This document shows positions 50,789 to 60,613 of a stretch of DNA of 64,000 nt, piece by piece. Each line of letters starts with the position of its first letter. The stretch's first letter is position 1. The notes beneath the pieces are model-generated. The model worked only from the letters and a program-made list of their open reading frames with translations. It searched no databases and was not told the origin of the DNA. Both the position numbers and the translations under genes were made by a program. Source of the stretch: JAJRZX01 sp964407495 (GTDB taxonomy: Bacteria; Desulfobacterota; GWC2-55-46; JADFVP01); assembly GCA_964407495.1 (NCBI GenBank), contig CAYOVP010000003.1, positions 1-64,000 on the forward strand. Reading direction: 5' to 3'.

Positions 50789-52066
50789 TCAGCGGTGCGA
50801 AGTACCCCTGCTCTCATAATCCCCTCGGCCCCTTCGGCCTCTTGAGCGCGGGTTGAAGGAGGCTCGCCCCTGGCCGTTTCTCTGTTGCCTCCTCTGCCCC
50901 CCGCCGTAGCGTTGCACGCGGTGGCCTTCTTCAGGGCACTCGTCGTAGCAAAACCCCTCTACCTGTCTTACAGGGATATCGCGCTTGAGGAGCCTCTGGA
51001 TGTTCCTAAGAAGTCCCTGCTCGCCCCGGCAGACAAGAGAGAGGGCCGTGCCCTCTTCACCGGCCCTTCCCGTGCGTCCGATGCGGTGAACGTAATCCTC
51101 TGGGACGTTTGGAAGGTCAAAGTTGACTACATGGGGCAGGTGGTCTATGTCGAGTCCACGCGAGGCAACGTCTGTTGCCACAAGCGTCCTTACGGCACCT
51201 CGCTTGAAGTCGGCCAGGGCCTTTGTGCGTGCGGCCTGGCTCTTGTTGCCGTGTATGGCCGTGGCCGTTATGCCGTCTCGCTGGAGTTGAGTGGCAAGGC
51301 GGTTGGCCCCGTGTTTTGTACGCGTGAATACAAGGACGCGCTTCCAGTTGTCTGTCTTTATGAGATGCGAGAGGAGTTCGCGTTTTTCCGAGTGCCCCAC
51401 AGGGTGCACCACCTGGCTTATTGTCTCGGCGGCAATGTTCTTCCTTGCCACCTCCACGAACTCGGGGTTATGCAGAAATTCGTCGGCAAGTGCCTTTATC
51501 TCGTCAGAGTAGGTGGCCGAGAAGAGGAGGTTCTGTCTCTTTACAGGCAAGAGTTTCATTATCCGCTTTATGTCGTGGATAAATCCCATGTCCAGCATGC
51601 GGTCGGCCTCGTCAAGTATGAGTATCTCCACCTTGGAGAGATTTACCGTTCGCTGTGAGGCATGGTCGAGGAGGCGTCCTGGCGTGGCAACGAGTATGTC
51701 CACACCACGGCGAAGTCTCTCTATCTGGGGGTTTATGCCGACACCACCGAAGACGACGCAGGACCTGAGTGGCATGTGTCTTCCATAGGTGCGAACGCTC
51801 GAGGCTACCTGTGCGGCCAGTTCGCGTGTTGGGGTAAGGACGAGGGCGCGTGGAAATCGTCCCCTGCCACCCTTACCGAGTATCTGGAGCATGGGCAGTG
51901 TAAAGGCCGCCGTCTTTCCCGTTCCCGTCTGAGCGCCTGCAAGTATGTCTCGTCGTTCCAGCACCAATGGGATTGTACGGGCCTGTACAGGTGTGGGTGT
52001 TGTGTAGCCCTCGGCTTGGACTGCGCGCAGTAGTTCGGCCTGAAGACCGAGTTTCTCGAACTTCAT
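50789..52066 (-). CDS. rhlE: DEAD-box RNA helicase, RhlE type
   Basis: This ATP-dependent RNA helicase of about 425 aa shows the Q motif (TPTPVQARTIP), motif I (AQTGTGKT), Ia (PTRELA), DEAD box (ILDEADRMLDMGF), SAT (LLFSATYS), IV-VI (VLVFTRTKHGA, ATDVASRGLDID, HRIGRTGRAGEEG). The C-terminal ~60 residues are Arg/Gly-rich (RGRRGRGDYESRG), as in RhlE-type helicases of ribosome assembly and cold adaptation. The ATG at 52066 has GGAG 6 nt upstream; an in-frame ATG at 52078 is less supported. Its start region overlaps no other gene. Confidence 0.92.
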   Translation of the reverse strand: MKFEKLGLQAELLRAVQAEGYTTPTPVQARTIPLVLERRDILAGAQTGTGKTAAFTLPMLQILGKGGRGRFPRALVLTPTRELAAQVASSVRTYGRHMPLRSCVVFGGVGINPQIERLRRGVDILVATPGRLLDHASQRTVNLSKVEILILDEADRMLDMGFIHDIKRIMKLLPVKRQNLLFSATYSDEIKALADEFLHNPEFVEVARKNIAAETISQVVHPVGHSEKRELLSHLIKTDNWKRVLVFTRTKHGANRLATQLQRDGITATAIHGNKSQAARTKALADFKRGAVRTLVATDVASRGLDIDHLPHVVNFDLPNVPEDYVHRIGRTGRAGEEGTALSLVCRGEQGLLRNIQRLLKRDIPVRQVEGFCYDECPEEGHRVQRYGGGQRRQQRNGQGRASFNPRSRGRRGRGDYESRGTSHR

Positions 52067-52470
52067 ATAATTCTCCATCTAAATCGCCTGCCCCTTGAAG
52101 GGCCGGTCCAGGCTGTATTCTTGAGGTTATTGCGGGGAAAGGGTTGAAGGACTTCTCTCGTTATGGAAGGTATATCAACCTTGACTCTGCACGTACCGAC
52201 CGGTTGGCACCAAGTGTAAATATAAATATAGCACGTGGTGAAGAGAATGTATAGGAAAATAAAAAAACTTCTGATCGGGCAGGTCGTCCCGCAAATAGAG
52301 AGAAAAAAGAAAGGAGAGAGTCTGGGGCTAAGCGCACCAGGATACGAAAAGACCTTTCCATTTTCTTTTGGGAAAAAGAAAGTGGAGTGAAGAAAACCAA
52401 TTGGAAAAACTTTTAGGGTAGGCGGGTGAGCACTGCCCAGCGAAAACTACGCCCCCCTTCTACTCGGTCC
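52067..52470. repeat. rhlE upstream region with family-1 repeat copy G
   Basis: A degenerate 12-bp palindrome, CCATTTTCTTTT/AAAAGAAAGTGG (52358-52385), and the linker gtgaagaaaacc mark copy G. The rest is the A/T-rich leader of rhlE, with tgtaaatataaatatagc near 52215; no promoter is certain and no gene is seen. Confidence 0.6.
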
Positions 52471-53262
52471 TCATGCCCCTGTCTTCCACCAGATTATGGC
52501 CGACCTCTTGTGTATCCTCGATACGAGGCCGTTACCGCTTTTTTCGAGTTTTTTGCCGAGAAACTCGCGAAGCGTCCTGTCGTGTTCTTCTGTCACGAGG
52601 CACATGTGTTCCTTCCAGAACTCCACCGCCTCGTCGAGCGACACAAAGGGCTGGTCGAAATCGTACTCCACTATGCGTACGTTGGCGTAGATACCCATCT
52701 CGTGAAGGGCCGTGTAGGTGGCAAGGTAGTCCTTCCTTGGGCCGAACTCGCGGTTGAAGATGAGGGGGTAGAGTTCCTTGTAGTAGAACTTGTCGGCTCT
52801 GGGCCCGGCACCCTCTACGAGAAAGACGTACATCCCGGCCTTTTCGGAGGCCTCTCTGAGAAAGTCCGTCGAGCCCTTCAGGAGCCCTGGTACGTTGGCG
52901 CAGATGATAACATCCACAGGCTCTACGCACTCGGCCTCCCATGGCCTGATAATGGTCTTTATGTTCTTCAGACCAAGTCTCTTGATATCCTCCTGGAGTA
53001 TGCTGATCATGGCCGCCGAGGGATCAAGGGCGGTTACGTCCTTTCCGGCCTTTGCCAGCGGTATGGCAAGGGAGCCGCAACCTGCGCCGACGTCAAGAAA
53101 GGTCCTGGCACCGGTGGCATGCCTTAGGATGTAAGGCGCTATCACCTTGGGAAAGGTAGAACCCTCGAGCCCGCGTCTGTACCACCTGGCCTTTAGAGTA
53201 TTCCAGAACCCGGGCCTGTTTCTGAATGTCCCGTGGCCACTCTCATTTTTCATCGTCTTCAC
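52471..53262 (-). CDS. class I SAM-dependent methyltransferase
   Basis: The 263-aa protein has a Rossmann methyltransferase core: motif I FLDVGAGCGSLAIPLA (near residue 55), VTALDPSAAMISILQ (motif II) and DVIICANVPGLLKG (motif IV region). No substrate-specific motif is recognised. GTG at 53262 (or ATG at 53253) overlaps the end of the AsmA-like gene by 20 nt, so they are co-translated. Substrate is unknown. Confidence 0.8.
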   Translation of the reverse strand: MKTMKNESGHGTFRNRPGFWNTLKARWYRRGLEGSTFPKVIAPYILRHATGARTFLDVGAGCGSLAIPLAKAGKDVTALDPSAAMISILQEDIKRLGLKNIKTIIRPWEAECVEPVDVIICANVPGLLKGSTDFLREASEKAGMYVFLVEGAGPRADKFYYKELYPLIFNREFGPRKDYLATYTALHEMGIYANVRIVEYDFDQPFVSLDEAVEFWKEHMCLVTEEHDRTLREFLGKKLEKSGNGLVSRIHKRSAIIWWKTGA

Positions 53263-56200
53263 CCTTGTCCTTTGGTACGAGGATATCAGAGCCCATCTGT
53301 ATTACTTTTATGGGCGATGTGATAAGGCGCTCTATCTTTCCCAGTATCCCCTTCTGTATGTTCTTTATACGCGCAGGCTCTACAGACGGTGTCTTCAAGG
53401 GACCCTTTATGGTGTAGTAAAGGCTTACGGAAGACTTCTCCTTGCCGCCGATTATCCAGCCAACGAGCGGGATGTTCGTAACGATCTTGTCTATAGTGAC
53501 AAAGGGGTGCACGCCGAGGGTCGAGTCTATGGTCTTCCTGGTTGTGTCCAGGGAGATTACAGCCGACATGCGCATGGAGTCGCTGTCGAAGAGGAGGTCG
53601 TCTGTAGTGATGACGCCCTTTTTTATCTTGAAGTCTCCTGTTATGGAGCGGTAAGGCAGGCCCCTTTTGAAGAGTTCGTCTATGGAGATGATATTCACTA
53701 TGGAGAATATCTTGCTTATCACCTGGAACTTCCACATGCGTCCGTGCTCGGCCTTGACAAAGGCCTTGCCATCGAGGCACCGCGAGAAGGGCTTGGTCCC
53801 TCTGCGGCAGGAGATCTCGATATTACCGTAGAGGTCTCCAGTAAGGATGTCTTTCTTTGCGCCAAGGTCGCGAAGGAGTTCTTTCAGGTGTATGCCGGTG
53901 AGGCTGGCCGAGCCCTCGAAGGTATGGGGGCTTGTCTGCTCCCTGAAGAGGACGGATTTGCCCTTTACCGTCCCTCCCTTTGTGATGAATACGATCGGGT
54001 CCAACCTTATGAACTGGGGGCTCATCAGGATCTCGCTCTTGAAGTCCTTAACTTCCGTGCCGAGGACCCTCCCGCTCTTGATGCTAATCTTGCCCGTGCC
54101 GGTAAGGGGTTTTTCATTGTTCTTTCTTTTTTCTTCAAGACCCAGGTCTCTTATCCTCCGGCTCCAGTCAGCAAGGGCCTCCGTGCCTTCGCCCCAGATG
54201 TCAGAGGTGTCGAGCCTCCTCGAGACGAAGTTCATCTCCATCTTCTTCCTTGCTATGGAGGGCACCTTGATAGAGCCCTGAAACTCGCTCGTTCCTATCT
54301 TGGCCTTGGGGATACGGATACTTGCCCCTCGGCCATCGAGTTCTGCGAATATCTCCAGTGACTTTACAGGTTCTGCTGCAAGGGGGCTCGTGAAGTGCCC
54401 CTTTTCAAGCGAGATTACACCCTTGTATATGGGCGCCGCCCCCCGGCTCTTGCGCCATGCCTTGAGGATGATGTTCAGCGTTCCGGCTGTGTCGGCTCTC
54501 TTATCGACCAGTGGGGTAATGTCTGCAAGATCATAGAGTCTTGCCTTTCTTGCCTCTACGAAGATATTGTAGGAGCCACTCCTCTTACCTCGTCCCATGG
54601 TGCCCTTGAGGCGGATGCTCGTGGCCAGGGTCTTGAGGTCTGTCTTCTTTATCTCTATGGTGTTTTTCTTTATGAGTAGTTCCGTGGTCAGTGAGAGGGG
54701 CACGCCTGCCTTCTTGCCGAGAAGGGCCCTGTACCCGATACCGGCAGGCCCGAGGTCTGCTTCGTACTTGACCCTCAGGTCCTCGAGTGGGCCCTTCACC
54801 CTTGCCGAGAATGGCACGGCATCTACAGTGGAGAGCCCTTCAAGGGTAGTACCAGTAAAGAAAGCAGAGAGCGTACCGCCGTAGATGCTGCCCTTGCCAT
54901 CGAGGCTCAGGTAAGGGGTGGGGCCTGTATAGTCGCGTATATAGCCGTTCAGTGCCATGGAAGAATCTGCGCCGTCTCTCATGAAGAGGTCCGTAAAGGT
55001 GAAGCGCCGGTTGTCTATGTCTATGTTGCCGTCGAGGGAGGTAAAGGAGAGGGGAAAGCCATCGTAGCGGAACGTAGCCTTTCTGAACCCCAGGTTGACA
55101 GAGAACTTTGAACTGCCCTTTACGTCCATCGTACCCTTGAGGATGAACTTGACGCGAGTATCTCCTGTTGCCGAGATACGTCGGAGTTGCTTCTTTACCG
55201 CCTCGCCAGAGTTCCTGAAGAGCCTGATGGTGAGTCCAATGGCGCGGCCCGCGTCCATGTGGCCGAGGAGTGAGAGGTCATAGGTGAGATGCTTGTTCTT
55301 TGCACCTATGTTCTCCATCCTGTAAGAGAGTCTTTCTACGAGACCGGTGCCCACACGGCCTGAGACATCCTTGAAGTCTATTGTCCCGCCTGTTATGAGG
55401 AGTTTTCCAAAGAGGTTGGACACCTCCTCAGGGCCGAGGATCTTGTGTCGGAAACGGAGGCCTTCGAGCCCTGCTTCGAGCCGCATGACACCAGGCCTTG
55501 TGAAGGAGCCCTTCTGGCCGATGGCGCCCATGGTCGCTTTGAGATGAAAGGCCTTTACCGAGACCGCCCCGCCGAGGGGTTGCACCTCGTTTATCCAGGC
55601 TATCTTTTTGTCCTTGAAGACCCTGTCCATGACCAGGGTCTTGACCGTCTTTGCGGGTATGGGCGTTGACTGAAGGCGAAGGTCCAGCGCAAGCGTCGAG
55701 GGCTTTTCCAAATCGCCCTTGAGATCCGCTTCTCCGCTCACTACGTAATCGTCCATATCGACCTCGGCCTTTCGTATCTCCAGTTCAATATCCTTCTCTC
55801 TCAGACCGAGACGAAAATCAGCCGTTCCTGTGCCGGAGCGAAGGGGCCTTGCCGAGATCTGAGGGGCGAGCATGGTGATGTCTCTGTAATTGATCCGGCC
55901 CCTTGCCCTCAGGCCGTCCTCATAGGTAAAGTCGAGGTCTGTGGAGGCCCGTCCCGAGAGAGTGGGGTGTTTTACGTATGACTTGAGCCGCGCAAGGTCC
56001 ATGTCCGCTACTGTGGCACTGCCCCTCAGGCGGAACCTGCCTTCCGGTTTTGTCACCTCGCAACGGGTAAATATCTCTGTGCCGTCTTCGAGGCCCAGGT
56101 TGGCCTGGAACCTGATGGCGTCTTCATGACGTTCCACTCGCCCCCTGCCCATGACCGCCTTCATCATGAAGTCTCTCTCGCCCATCCTGTCTTCCACCAC

Positions 56201-56662
56201 TAGTACGCCGTCTGCGAGGGCCATGGATTTTACGGTGACCATATGTCTTCGTTTTATCACCCTCTCGTATATCTCCCGAAGGGGCATGGAGCCGTCTGGG
56301 CGGCGAAGTACGGCGAGCCGCCAGCCTTCCATGCTCATGCGTTCTACGACTATCTTTCTTAGGAAGAGAGGTAGGATGGAGATGTGGAGCCTTACGGCCC
56401 TGGCGTCGAGGATACTCTTGTTGCCCTTGCTCATGTGTACGTCCCGGGCCTCGAGGTATGGCGCTGGCAACAAGCCGAGTCTTGCACTGCCTGCCGTGAG
56501 ATTCGCACCAGTGACGTCTTCTATGCGTGAGATGATTGCGCCCTTGTACGAGGTTATGTCAATGGGTACGCGCCATAGATAGTACGCCGCCGCGAGGGCC
56601 GCGCCCATGATAATAACCGCGAGTATGGCGAGGGTCTTTTTTCTGGGTATCAAGGGAGACAA
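53243..56662 (-). CDS. AsmA-like (DUF748/YhdP-type) envelope protein
   Basis: The 1139-aa protein is anchored by one N-terminal TM (~11-30) and continues as long beta-rich repeats, the AsmA-like architecture of proteins such as YhdP, TamB and AsmA that bridge inner and outer membrane and move phospholipid. AITSRIED-like N-terminal AsmA sequence (ITSYKGAIISRIEDVTGANL) and the C-terminal region (ISLDTTRKTIDSTLGVHPFVTIDKI) are typical. TTG at 56662 is used, with GGAG 6 nt upstream. A transport role is inferred from the family. Confidence 0.82.
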   Translation of the reverse strand: MSPLIPRKKTLAILAVIIMGAALAAAYYLWRVPIDITSYKGAIISRIEDVTGANLTAGSARLGLLPAPYLEARDVHMSKGNKSILDARAVRLHISILPLFLRKIVVERMSMEGWRLAVLRRPDGSMPLREIYERVIKRRHMVTVKSMALADGVLVVEDRMGERDFMMKAVMGRGRVERHEDAIRFQANLGLEDGTEIFTRCEVTKPEGRFRLRGSATVADMDLARLKSYVKHPTLSGRASTDLDFTYEDGLRARGRINYRDITMLAPQISARPLRSGTGTADFRLGLREKDIELEIRKAEVDMDDYVVSGEADLKGDLEKPSTLALDLRLQSTPIPAKTVKTLVMDRVFKDKKIAWINEVQPLGGAVSVKAFHLKATMGAIGQKGSFTRPGVMRLEAGLEGLRFRHKILGPEEVSNLFGKLLITGGTIDFKDVSGRVGTGLVERLSYRMENIGAKNKHLTYDLSLLGHMDAGRAIGLTIRLFRNSGEAVKKQLRRISATGDTRVKFILKGTMDVKGSSKFSVNLGFRKATFRYDGFPLSFTSLDGNIDIDNRRFTFTDLFMRDGADSSMALNGYIRDYTGPTPYLSLDGKGSIYGGTLSAFFTGTTLEGLSTVDAVPFSARVKGPLEDLRVKYEADLGPAGIGYRALLGKKAGVPLSLTTELLIKKNTIEIKKTDLKTLATSIRLKGTMGRGKRSGSYNIFVEARKARLYDLADITPLVDKRADTAGTLNIILKAWRKSRGAAPIYKGVISLEKGHFTSPLAAEPVKSLEIFAELDGRGASIRIPKAKIGTSEFQGSIKVPSIARKKMEMNFVSRRLDTSDIWGEGTEALADWSRRIRDLGLEEKRKNNEKPLTGTGKISIKSGRVLGTEVKDFKSEILMSPQFIRLDPIVFITKGGTVKGKSVLFREQTSPHTFEGSASLTGIHLKELLRDLGAKKDILTGDLYGNIEISCRRGTKPFSRCLDGKAFVKAEHGRMWKFQVISKIFSIVNIISIDELFKRGLPYRSITGDFKIKKGVITTDDLLFDSDSMRMSAVISLDTTRKTIDSTLGVHPFVTIDKIVTNIPLVGWIIGGKEKSSVSLYYTIKGPLKTPSVEPARIKNIQKGILGKIERLITSPIKVIQMGSDILVPKDKGEDDEK

Positions 56663-56719
56663 GTCCTGCTCCGAGAGGGTATTAGAGTGGTGGCGCGCCA
56701 GACGCCCTAAGGCGCGTCT

Positions 56720-57856
56720 TCAGAGCCCTGGGATGATCTTTTTAAGCCAACCGGCCCTGGAGGTGATGGCCTCGTTGGGACACATCTCCTGACAACAGAA
56801 GCACCTTATGCACTGGTCATAGTCAATTATTATCTTTTTTCCGCTCTTCATGATGCGGGCCGGACAGACGCCCACGCAGAGGTCGCAGAGCGTGCAACGC
56901 GAGTCTATGATGTGGGGCCTGACGGTGAGGGCCTTTCTGAGTCTCGAGCCTATGAAGTATGGGAGTTTATCGGCAAAGTTCGTGTGCACGAGGGGCGGGA
57001 GCCTGAAGTCCTCGACCTCGAAGAGCCCTGGCGCTTCGCCCAGTGTCTCGATATCCTCGTAATCCACGCCAGGCAGGCCCCTCTCCCGTGCGGCCTCCAG
57101 TATGGGGACACTGCTGGCCGGAACGCCCAGAATGCGGGCGCAGACACGGTCGAGGGCGACTGCGTCTTCTGAGGCCGCTATCAGGCCCACGGGCCGTGGG
57201 TCGCCGCTTGCAGGGCCATTACCCTCCATGGCCACCACGGCGTCCATTATGGTGAGCCTCGGGTTTATGTAGAGGTAGAGGTCGAGTATCATCTGAGCAA
57301 AGTACAGAGTGTCAACGCCTGCGCTGAGGTGCCACTGGGGCTTTCTCTTTCCCGGGACACAGCCGAAGATGTTCTTTACCCCCATGGTGAGGAGCATCTG
57401 GGCATGGGTCTTGAGTTTCGGGAGGTTGATTACGCCGTCGGCCTCCATGACCACACGGGCTACCTCGAGGCGCTTGTAAATATGCCCCTCAGGGGTGGAG
57501 ACGGCCTGGACCTCCTCGAAGCCCCTGTATTCGACGCCCTCGTCCTCGCAGACCGCGAGTATGCCGCACTTGTCGCCCACTTTGCGGGCGTTCCCGATGG
57601 CCGGGCTGTCTCCCACGATTGGAGTTGCCCCTGCCTCGCGAACGAGCCTTATTACTGCACGCACCACCGACGGGTGGGTCGTGACAGCGGCATCCACAGG
57701 CTTGGCGGCAAGGAGGTTGGGCTTCAGGACGATCCTCTCGCCGGGGCTTACGAAGGCGTCCATGCCGCCCATGTGTCCAAGGGCCCTGCGTATTGCCTCG
57801 TAGACCCTCTCCTGCTCATAGTCGCCGCATTTTTCTAATGATACTATTCTGCCCAT
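56720..57856 (-). CDS. DUF362 protein with C-terminal 2[4Fe-4S] ferredoxin domain
   Basis: The 378-aa cytoplasmic protein has a DUF362 domain (~40-290: VLKPNLLAAKPVDAAVTTHP, GVINLPKLKTHAQMLLTMGVKN, VVAMEGNGPASGDPRPVGLI) and a C-terminal ferredoxin-like part with two CX2CX2CX3CP clusters (CTLCDLCVGVCP and CIRCFCCQEMCP). DUF362 proteins are common in anaerobes; the family is of unknown biochemical function, probably redox. ATG at 57856. It is 57 nt upstream of the AsmA-like gene. Confidence 0.82.
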   Translation of the reverse strand: MGRIVSLEKCGDYEQERVYEAIRRALGHMGGMDAFVSPGERIVLKPNLLAAKPVDAAVTTHPSVVRAVIRLVREAGATPIVGDSPAIGNARKVGDKCGILAVCEDEGVEYRGFEEVQAVSTPEGHIYKRLEVARVVMEADGVINLPKLKTHAQMLLTMGVKNIFGCVPGKRKPQWHLSAGVDTLYFAQMILDLYLYINPRLTIMDAVVAMEGNGPASGDPRPVGLIAASEDAVALDRVCARILGVPASSVPILEAARERGLPGVDYEDIETLGEAPGLFEVEDFRLPPLVHTNFADKLPYFIGSRLRKALTVRPHIIDSRCTLCDLCVGVCPARIMKSGKKIIIDYDQCIRCFCCQEMCPNEAITSRAGWLKKIIPGL

Positions 57857-58302
57857 ATCTAAAGCATTCCCAATAGATTTTTACTTTCATATTATACCCG
57901 AATACAGGTCCCCTGGGTATGACTTTTATCCAGTAGACCAGGGAGAAAACGTACTTCTTGGGCGGGGAACGCAGGTGTTATGGAGCGTGCCATGTCATAT
58001 GTATTCTGGGGAGGAGATACCGGGGAGTACTTGCACTGCACCACCGCACTGTTTTGCCGGGCCTTATTAATCGCAGGTGGGGGCCGCAGGGGTACTGGAG
58101 CCTGGAGTGGGTGGAGGGTTGGGCCCCTGTGGCTCCGGGGCTGAGATGGCGATATGAGGAGGCGCAAGCGGGCGCTCCACGCCCTTTTCGTCGCATAACT
58201 CAGTACTTACCCCCGGACCCTGCGTTTATCTTCGTGCCCCGGCTCGTACGCACAGGCCCCCTGCCTTGGGCGGCAAGTGAGGGTGAGGGGTTAGAGGCAC
58301 GG
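57857..58302. other. intergenic region, no recognised gene
   Basis: This 446-nt stretch contains scattered GC-rich inverted repeats, the clearest being GGGCG-CTCCA-CGCCC followed by TTTTCG near 58177 on the plus strand. A long plus-strand frame runs through it but continues antisense into cpoB with no family match, so it is a shadow. I see no other feature. Confidence 0.4.
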
Positions 58303-59436
58303 TTATTTCTTCAGTTTCTTGAGGCGTTCCCGGGCTTTACCGGCCTCAGGGCTATGAGGGTATTTCTCGATGAGTTTCTCAAGAAGGAGGCGTGCCTCTT
58401 TCTTTGAGCCCAGTTTGTCGAAGGAAAAGCCCTCCTTCAGGATGGCCGCAGGGACCTTGTCCCCACCGGGGTATTCCTTTATGACCCTGTCAAACTCGAG
58501 TATGGCCCTCTCCCAGTCTCCCCGCGTGTAGTATATCTCCCCGAGCCAGTATCTTGCGTGGTCGGCGAGCCTGTTGTGGGGGTAGAGTTTGAGAAAGCGT
58601 CTGAAGGTGGCCGAGGCCTGGTCGTACTTCTTGTCCTTGGTGAGTTTGAATCCGCGAAAGTACAGGGCCTCGGGGTCCGAGGGTTTTGTCTCTTGTTTTG
58701 TCGTGGCAGGGGTTGGCTGCGGTCCTGCCTTGGCGGTCTTTACGCCGGCCGCGCCGCTCTCCTTTGCAACCTCCCCGCCTTGTCTCTTCCCGGCCACGGC
58801 GCTACTTGCCGGAGCGGACCCTTCGGAAGCGGGGGCCTGAGGCGTGAGCCCTGACCCCGGGCCTGAGAGGGGAGGCGGAGACACGGCTCCAGGGGCCACC
58901 TCGGCTATGCCCGCTTCTATGGACTTCTTGAGGGTTTCCTTGAGTATCCCGATCTCTGATTCCAGTACGCTGATCTGCGTCATGGCCGCCGCGGTACTGC
59001 TCTTGAGTGTCATGAGTTCATCGTGGTCTGATGTGGCGGCCTCGCCAATGGCGCGTATCTCTTCCTTTATGCCGCGCAGTTCTTCTTCTATGGATGATAT
59101 CTCGCTCTCTATCTGGGCACGGGCATTGGCCGACTCTTCGAGGCTTCCCCGCACAAAGGAAAATTCCCTCGTAAGGTCCTCCACTGACCTCGTTGTCTCG
59201 GCAAGGCTGAGTTTCAGAGCCTCAACGCCTTCTTTGTCCGCGCCTCGGCTCTCGAGGGCGTCGAGACGCTTCTCCAAGACATCGGTCTTCTTGGCCGTCC
59301 GGTCCACCTTGTCCATGTAGTCCTGTTGTTCCTCTGTGACAATGGGAAAACCAGGACCGCACCCATAGGTGGCGAGAAGGAATAGGGGTACGATGAAGAG
59401 CCCCCTGGCCAGTCTGAAAATCTTCAATCTATCCAT
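58303..59436 (-). CDS. cpoB: Tol-Pal system protein CpoB (YbgF), lipoprotein form
   Basis: The 377-aa protein has a lipobox (LLATYGC, C26), a coiled-coil segment (~35-150) and a C-terminal TPR region of three repeats (~255-377: PEALYFRGFKLTKDKKYDQA, HARYWLGEIYYTRGDWERAI, AAILKEGFSFDKLGSKKEAR). CpoB links the Tol-Pal machine with peptidoglycan synthesis. A Pro/Ala-rich stretch (~175-245) is longer than usual. ATG at 59436 has GGAAG 5 nt upstream. It lies downstream of pal in the same run. Confidence 0.88.
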   Translation of the reverse strand: MDRLKIFRLARGLFIVPLFLLATYGCGPGFPIVTEEQQDYMDKVDRTAKKTDVLEKRLDALESRGADKEGVEALKLSLAETTRSVEDLTREFSFVRGSLEESANARAQIESEISSIEEELRGIKEEIRAIGEAATSDHDELMTLKSSTAAAMTQISVLESEIGILKETLKKSIEAGIAEVAPGAVSPPPLSGPGSGLTPQAPASEGSAPASSAVAGKRQGGEVAKESGAAGVKTAKAGPQPTPATTKQETKPSDPEALYFRGFKLTKDKKYDQASATFRRFLKLYPHNRLADHARYWLGEIYYTRGDWERAILEFDRVIKEYPGGDKVPAAILKEGFSFDKLGSKKEARLLLEKLIEKYPHSPEAGKARERLKKLKK

Positions 59437-59693
59437 TCTGTCTTCCGTTGCAGGGCATTGTGCCTTCTCTGGGCCCCTGCGAGTTGTCTTGTTCTTGTAT
59501 GAATGCCGCGGCGCGGCAACCGGTGCTCCAGCGCAGAGCAGTCCTTGGCCGCCCATGTATCGAGGCCGCGGCCTTTCCCTTTACAGTAGCAAGGGCCTTG
59601 CCGGAAAGTCTCCATCAACCGGGCCTTCATTAGCCGAGGTACAGGCCCCCCTCTTGTATTTACCTGTCCATACCTTCTTGGGGGTGCTGGGCC

Positions 59694-60278
59694 TCAGTTG
59701 AGTTTCTCGAACTCCACGCGCCTGTTCTTTGCCCAGGCCTCCTCGTTGTGTCCAGGGTCAACAGGGTCTTCCTCACCGTAACTGATGACAGAGAGCCTCT
59801 TGGCAGAGATCCCGAGAGAGACGAGGTAGCGCTTTACGCTGAGGGCGCGCTTCTCGCCGAGGGCCATGTTGTACTCGTTGTCGCCCCGCTCGTCGGCATG
59901 TCCTTCTATGCGTACGAGAACATCGGGGTGGTCCTTGAGCCACTGGGCGTCGGCCTTGAGTATCTCGGCGTCGCTCTCGCGGATGGTGTACCTGTCGAAG
60001 TCGAAGTGTACGGGCTTGATGCCTGCGGCAAAGGCCGCGGCTGTGGCGGCCTTTCTCTCTTCTTCAGAGACAAAGGCCTCGCGGAACTTCTCGCCTGCCT
60101 TTATATCAGACTCCTTCACGCCCTTCTCTCCCACGCCCTCCTCGGGCACCACTGTCTCGCCCTTCTGGCCCGTTGCTGTGGTGATGTCCTCCTGCACCGT
60201 GGTCTTCTTGTTGCCGGCGCATGCCGCGAGGGTCAGTGCCAGGAGCAGTAGCGGAAGTATTCTCAGGTACTTCTTCAT
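59694..60278 (-). CDS. pal: peptidoglycan-associated lipoprotein Pal
   Basis: Pal anchors the outer membrane to peptidoglycan. The 194-aa precursor has a lipobox LTLAAC (C20) and a C-terminal OmpA-like domain (~85-190: VHFDFDRYTIRESDAEIL, HADERGDNEYNMALGEKRAL) with the diaminopimelate-binding Asp and Arg in place. GGAGG lies 6 nt before the ATG. It sits between tolB and cpoB as in most Tol-Pal operons. Confidence 0.95.
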   Translation of the reverse strand: MKKYLRILPLLLLALTLAACAGNKKTTVQEDITTATGQKGETVVPEEGVGEKGVKESDIKAGEKFREAFVSEEERKAATAAAFAAGIKPVHFDFDRYTIRESDAEILKADAQWLKDHPDVLVRIEGHADERGDNEYNMALGEKRALSVKRYLVSLGISAKRLSVISYGEEDPVDPGHNEEAWAKNRRVEFEKLN

Positions 60279-60470
60279 TTAATGCCTCCTTCTTCGTTAT
60301 GGATGAAATATCTCAAGACATGATCTTTTTATGCTCTGTAAAGCCCGCGGCCATGGCTTCTCCCGCCCCTGGTCTCGTCTCTGGCCGGTCTGAAGGGATC
60401 GAGTGCCTGCGGATACAGGGAAGGGCCCCTTTCTCACGGGAGTAGTAACTGTATATAAGAAGAAAACAAA

Positions 60471-60499
60471 AAGATACTGTATCGCTACTCACATTTCAA
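60471..60499 (-). promoter_or_regulatory. possible promoter of pal-cpoB
   Basis: On the minus strand TTGAAA (60499-60494) and TATCTT (60476-60471) are 17 nt apart, in the 335-nt gap between tolB and pal. The remainder of that gap (60279-60613) shows nothing else. Confidence 0.4.
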
Positions 60500-60613
60500 G
60501 GGCCAAAGGGGCGAAAAGAGCAGAAAAAAGAGGCGAAGGCGTTTTCTCAGTCTCTGAACTTCAGGAATAGGAGTCCCTTTTGGGGCGAAGAGGGCAAACA
60601 AGAACCAGCCGGT

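Noticed and set aside
57958..58407. 149-codon plus-strand frame in the gap before cpoB
   Set aside because: Continues antisense into cpoB, has no family match and no ribosome-binding site.
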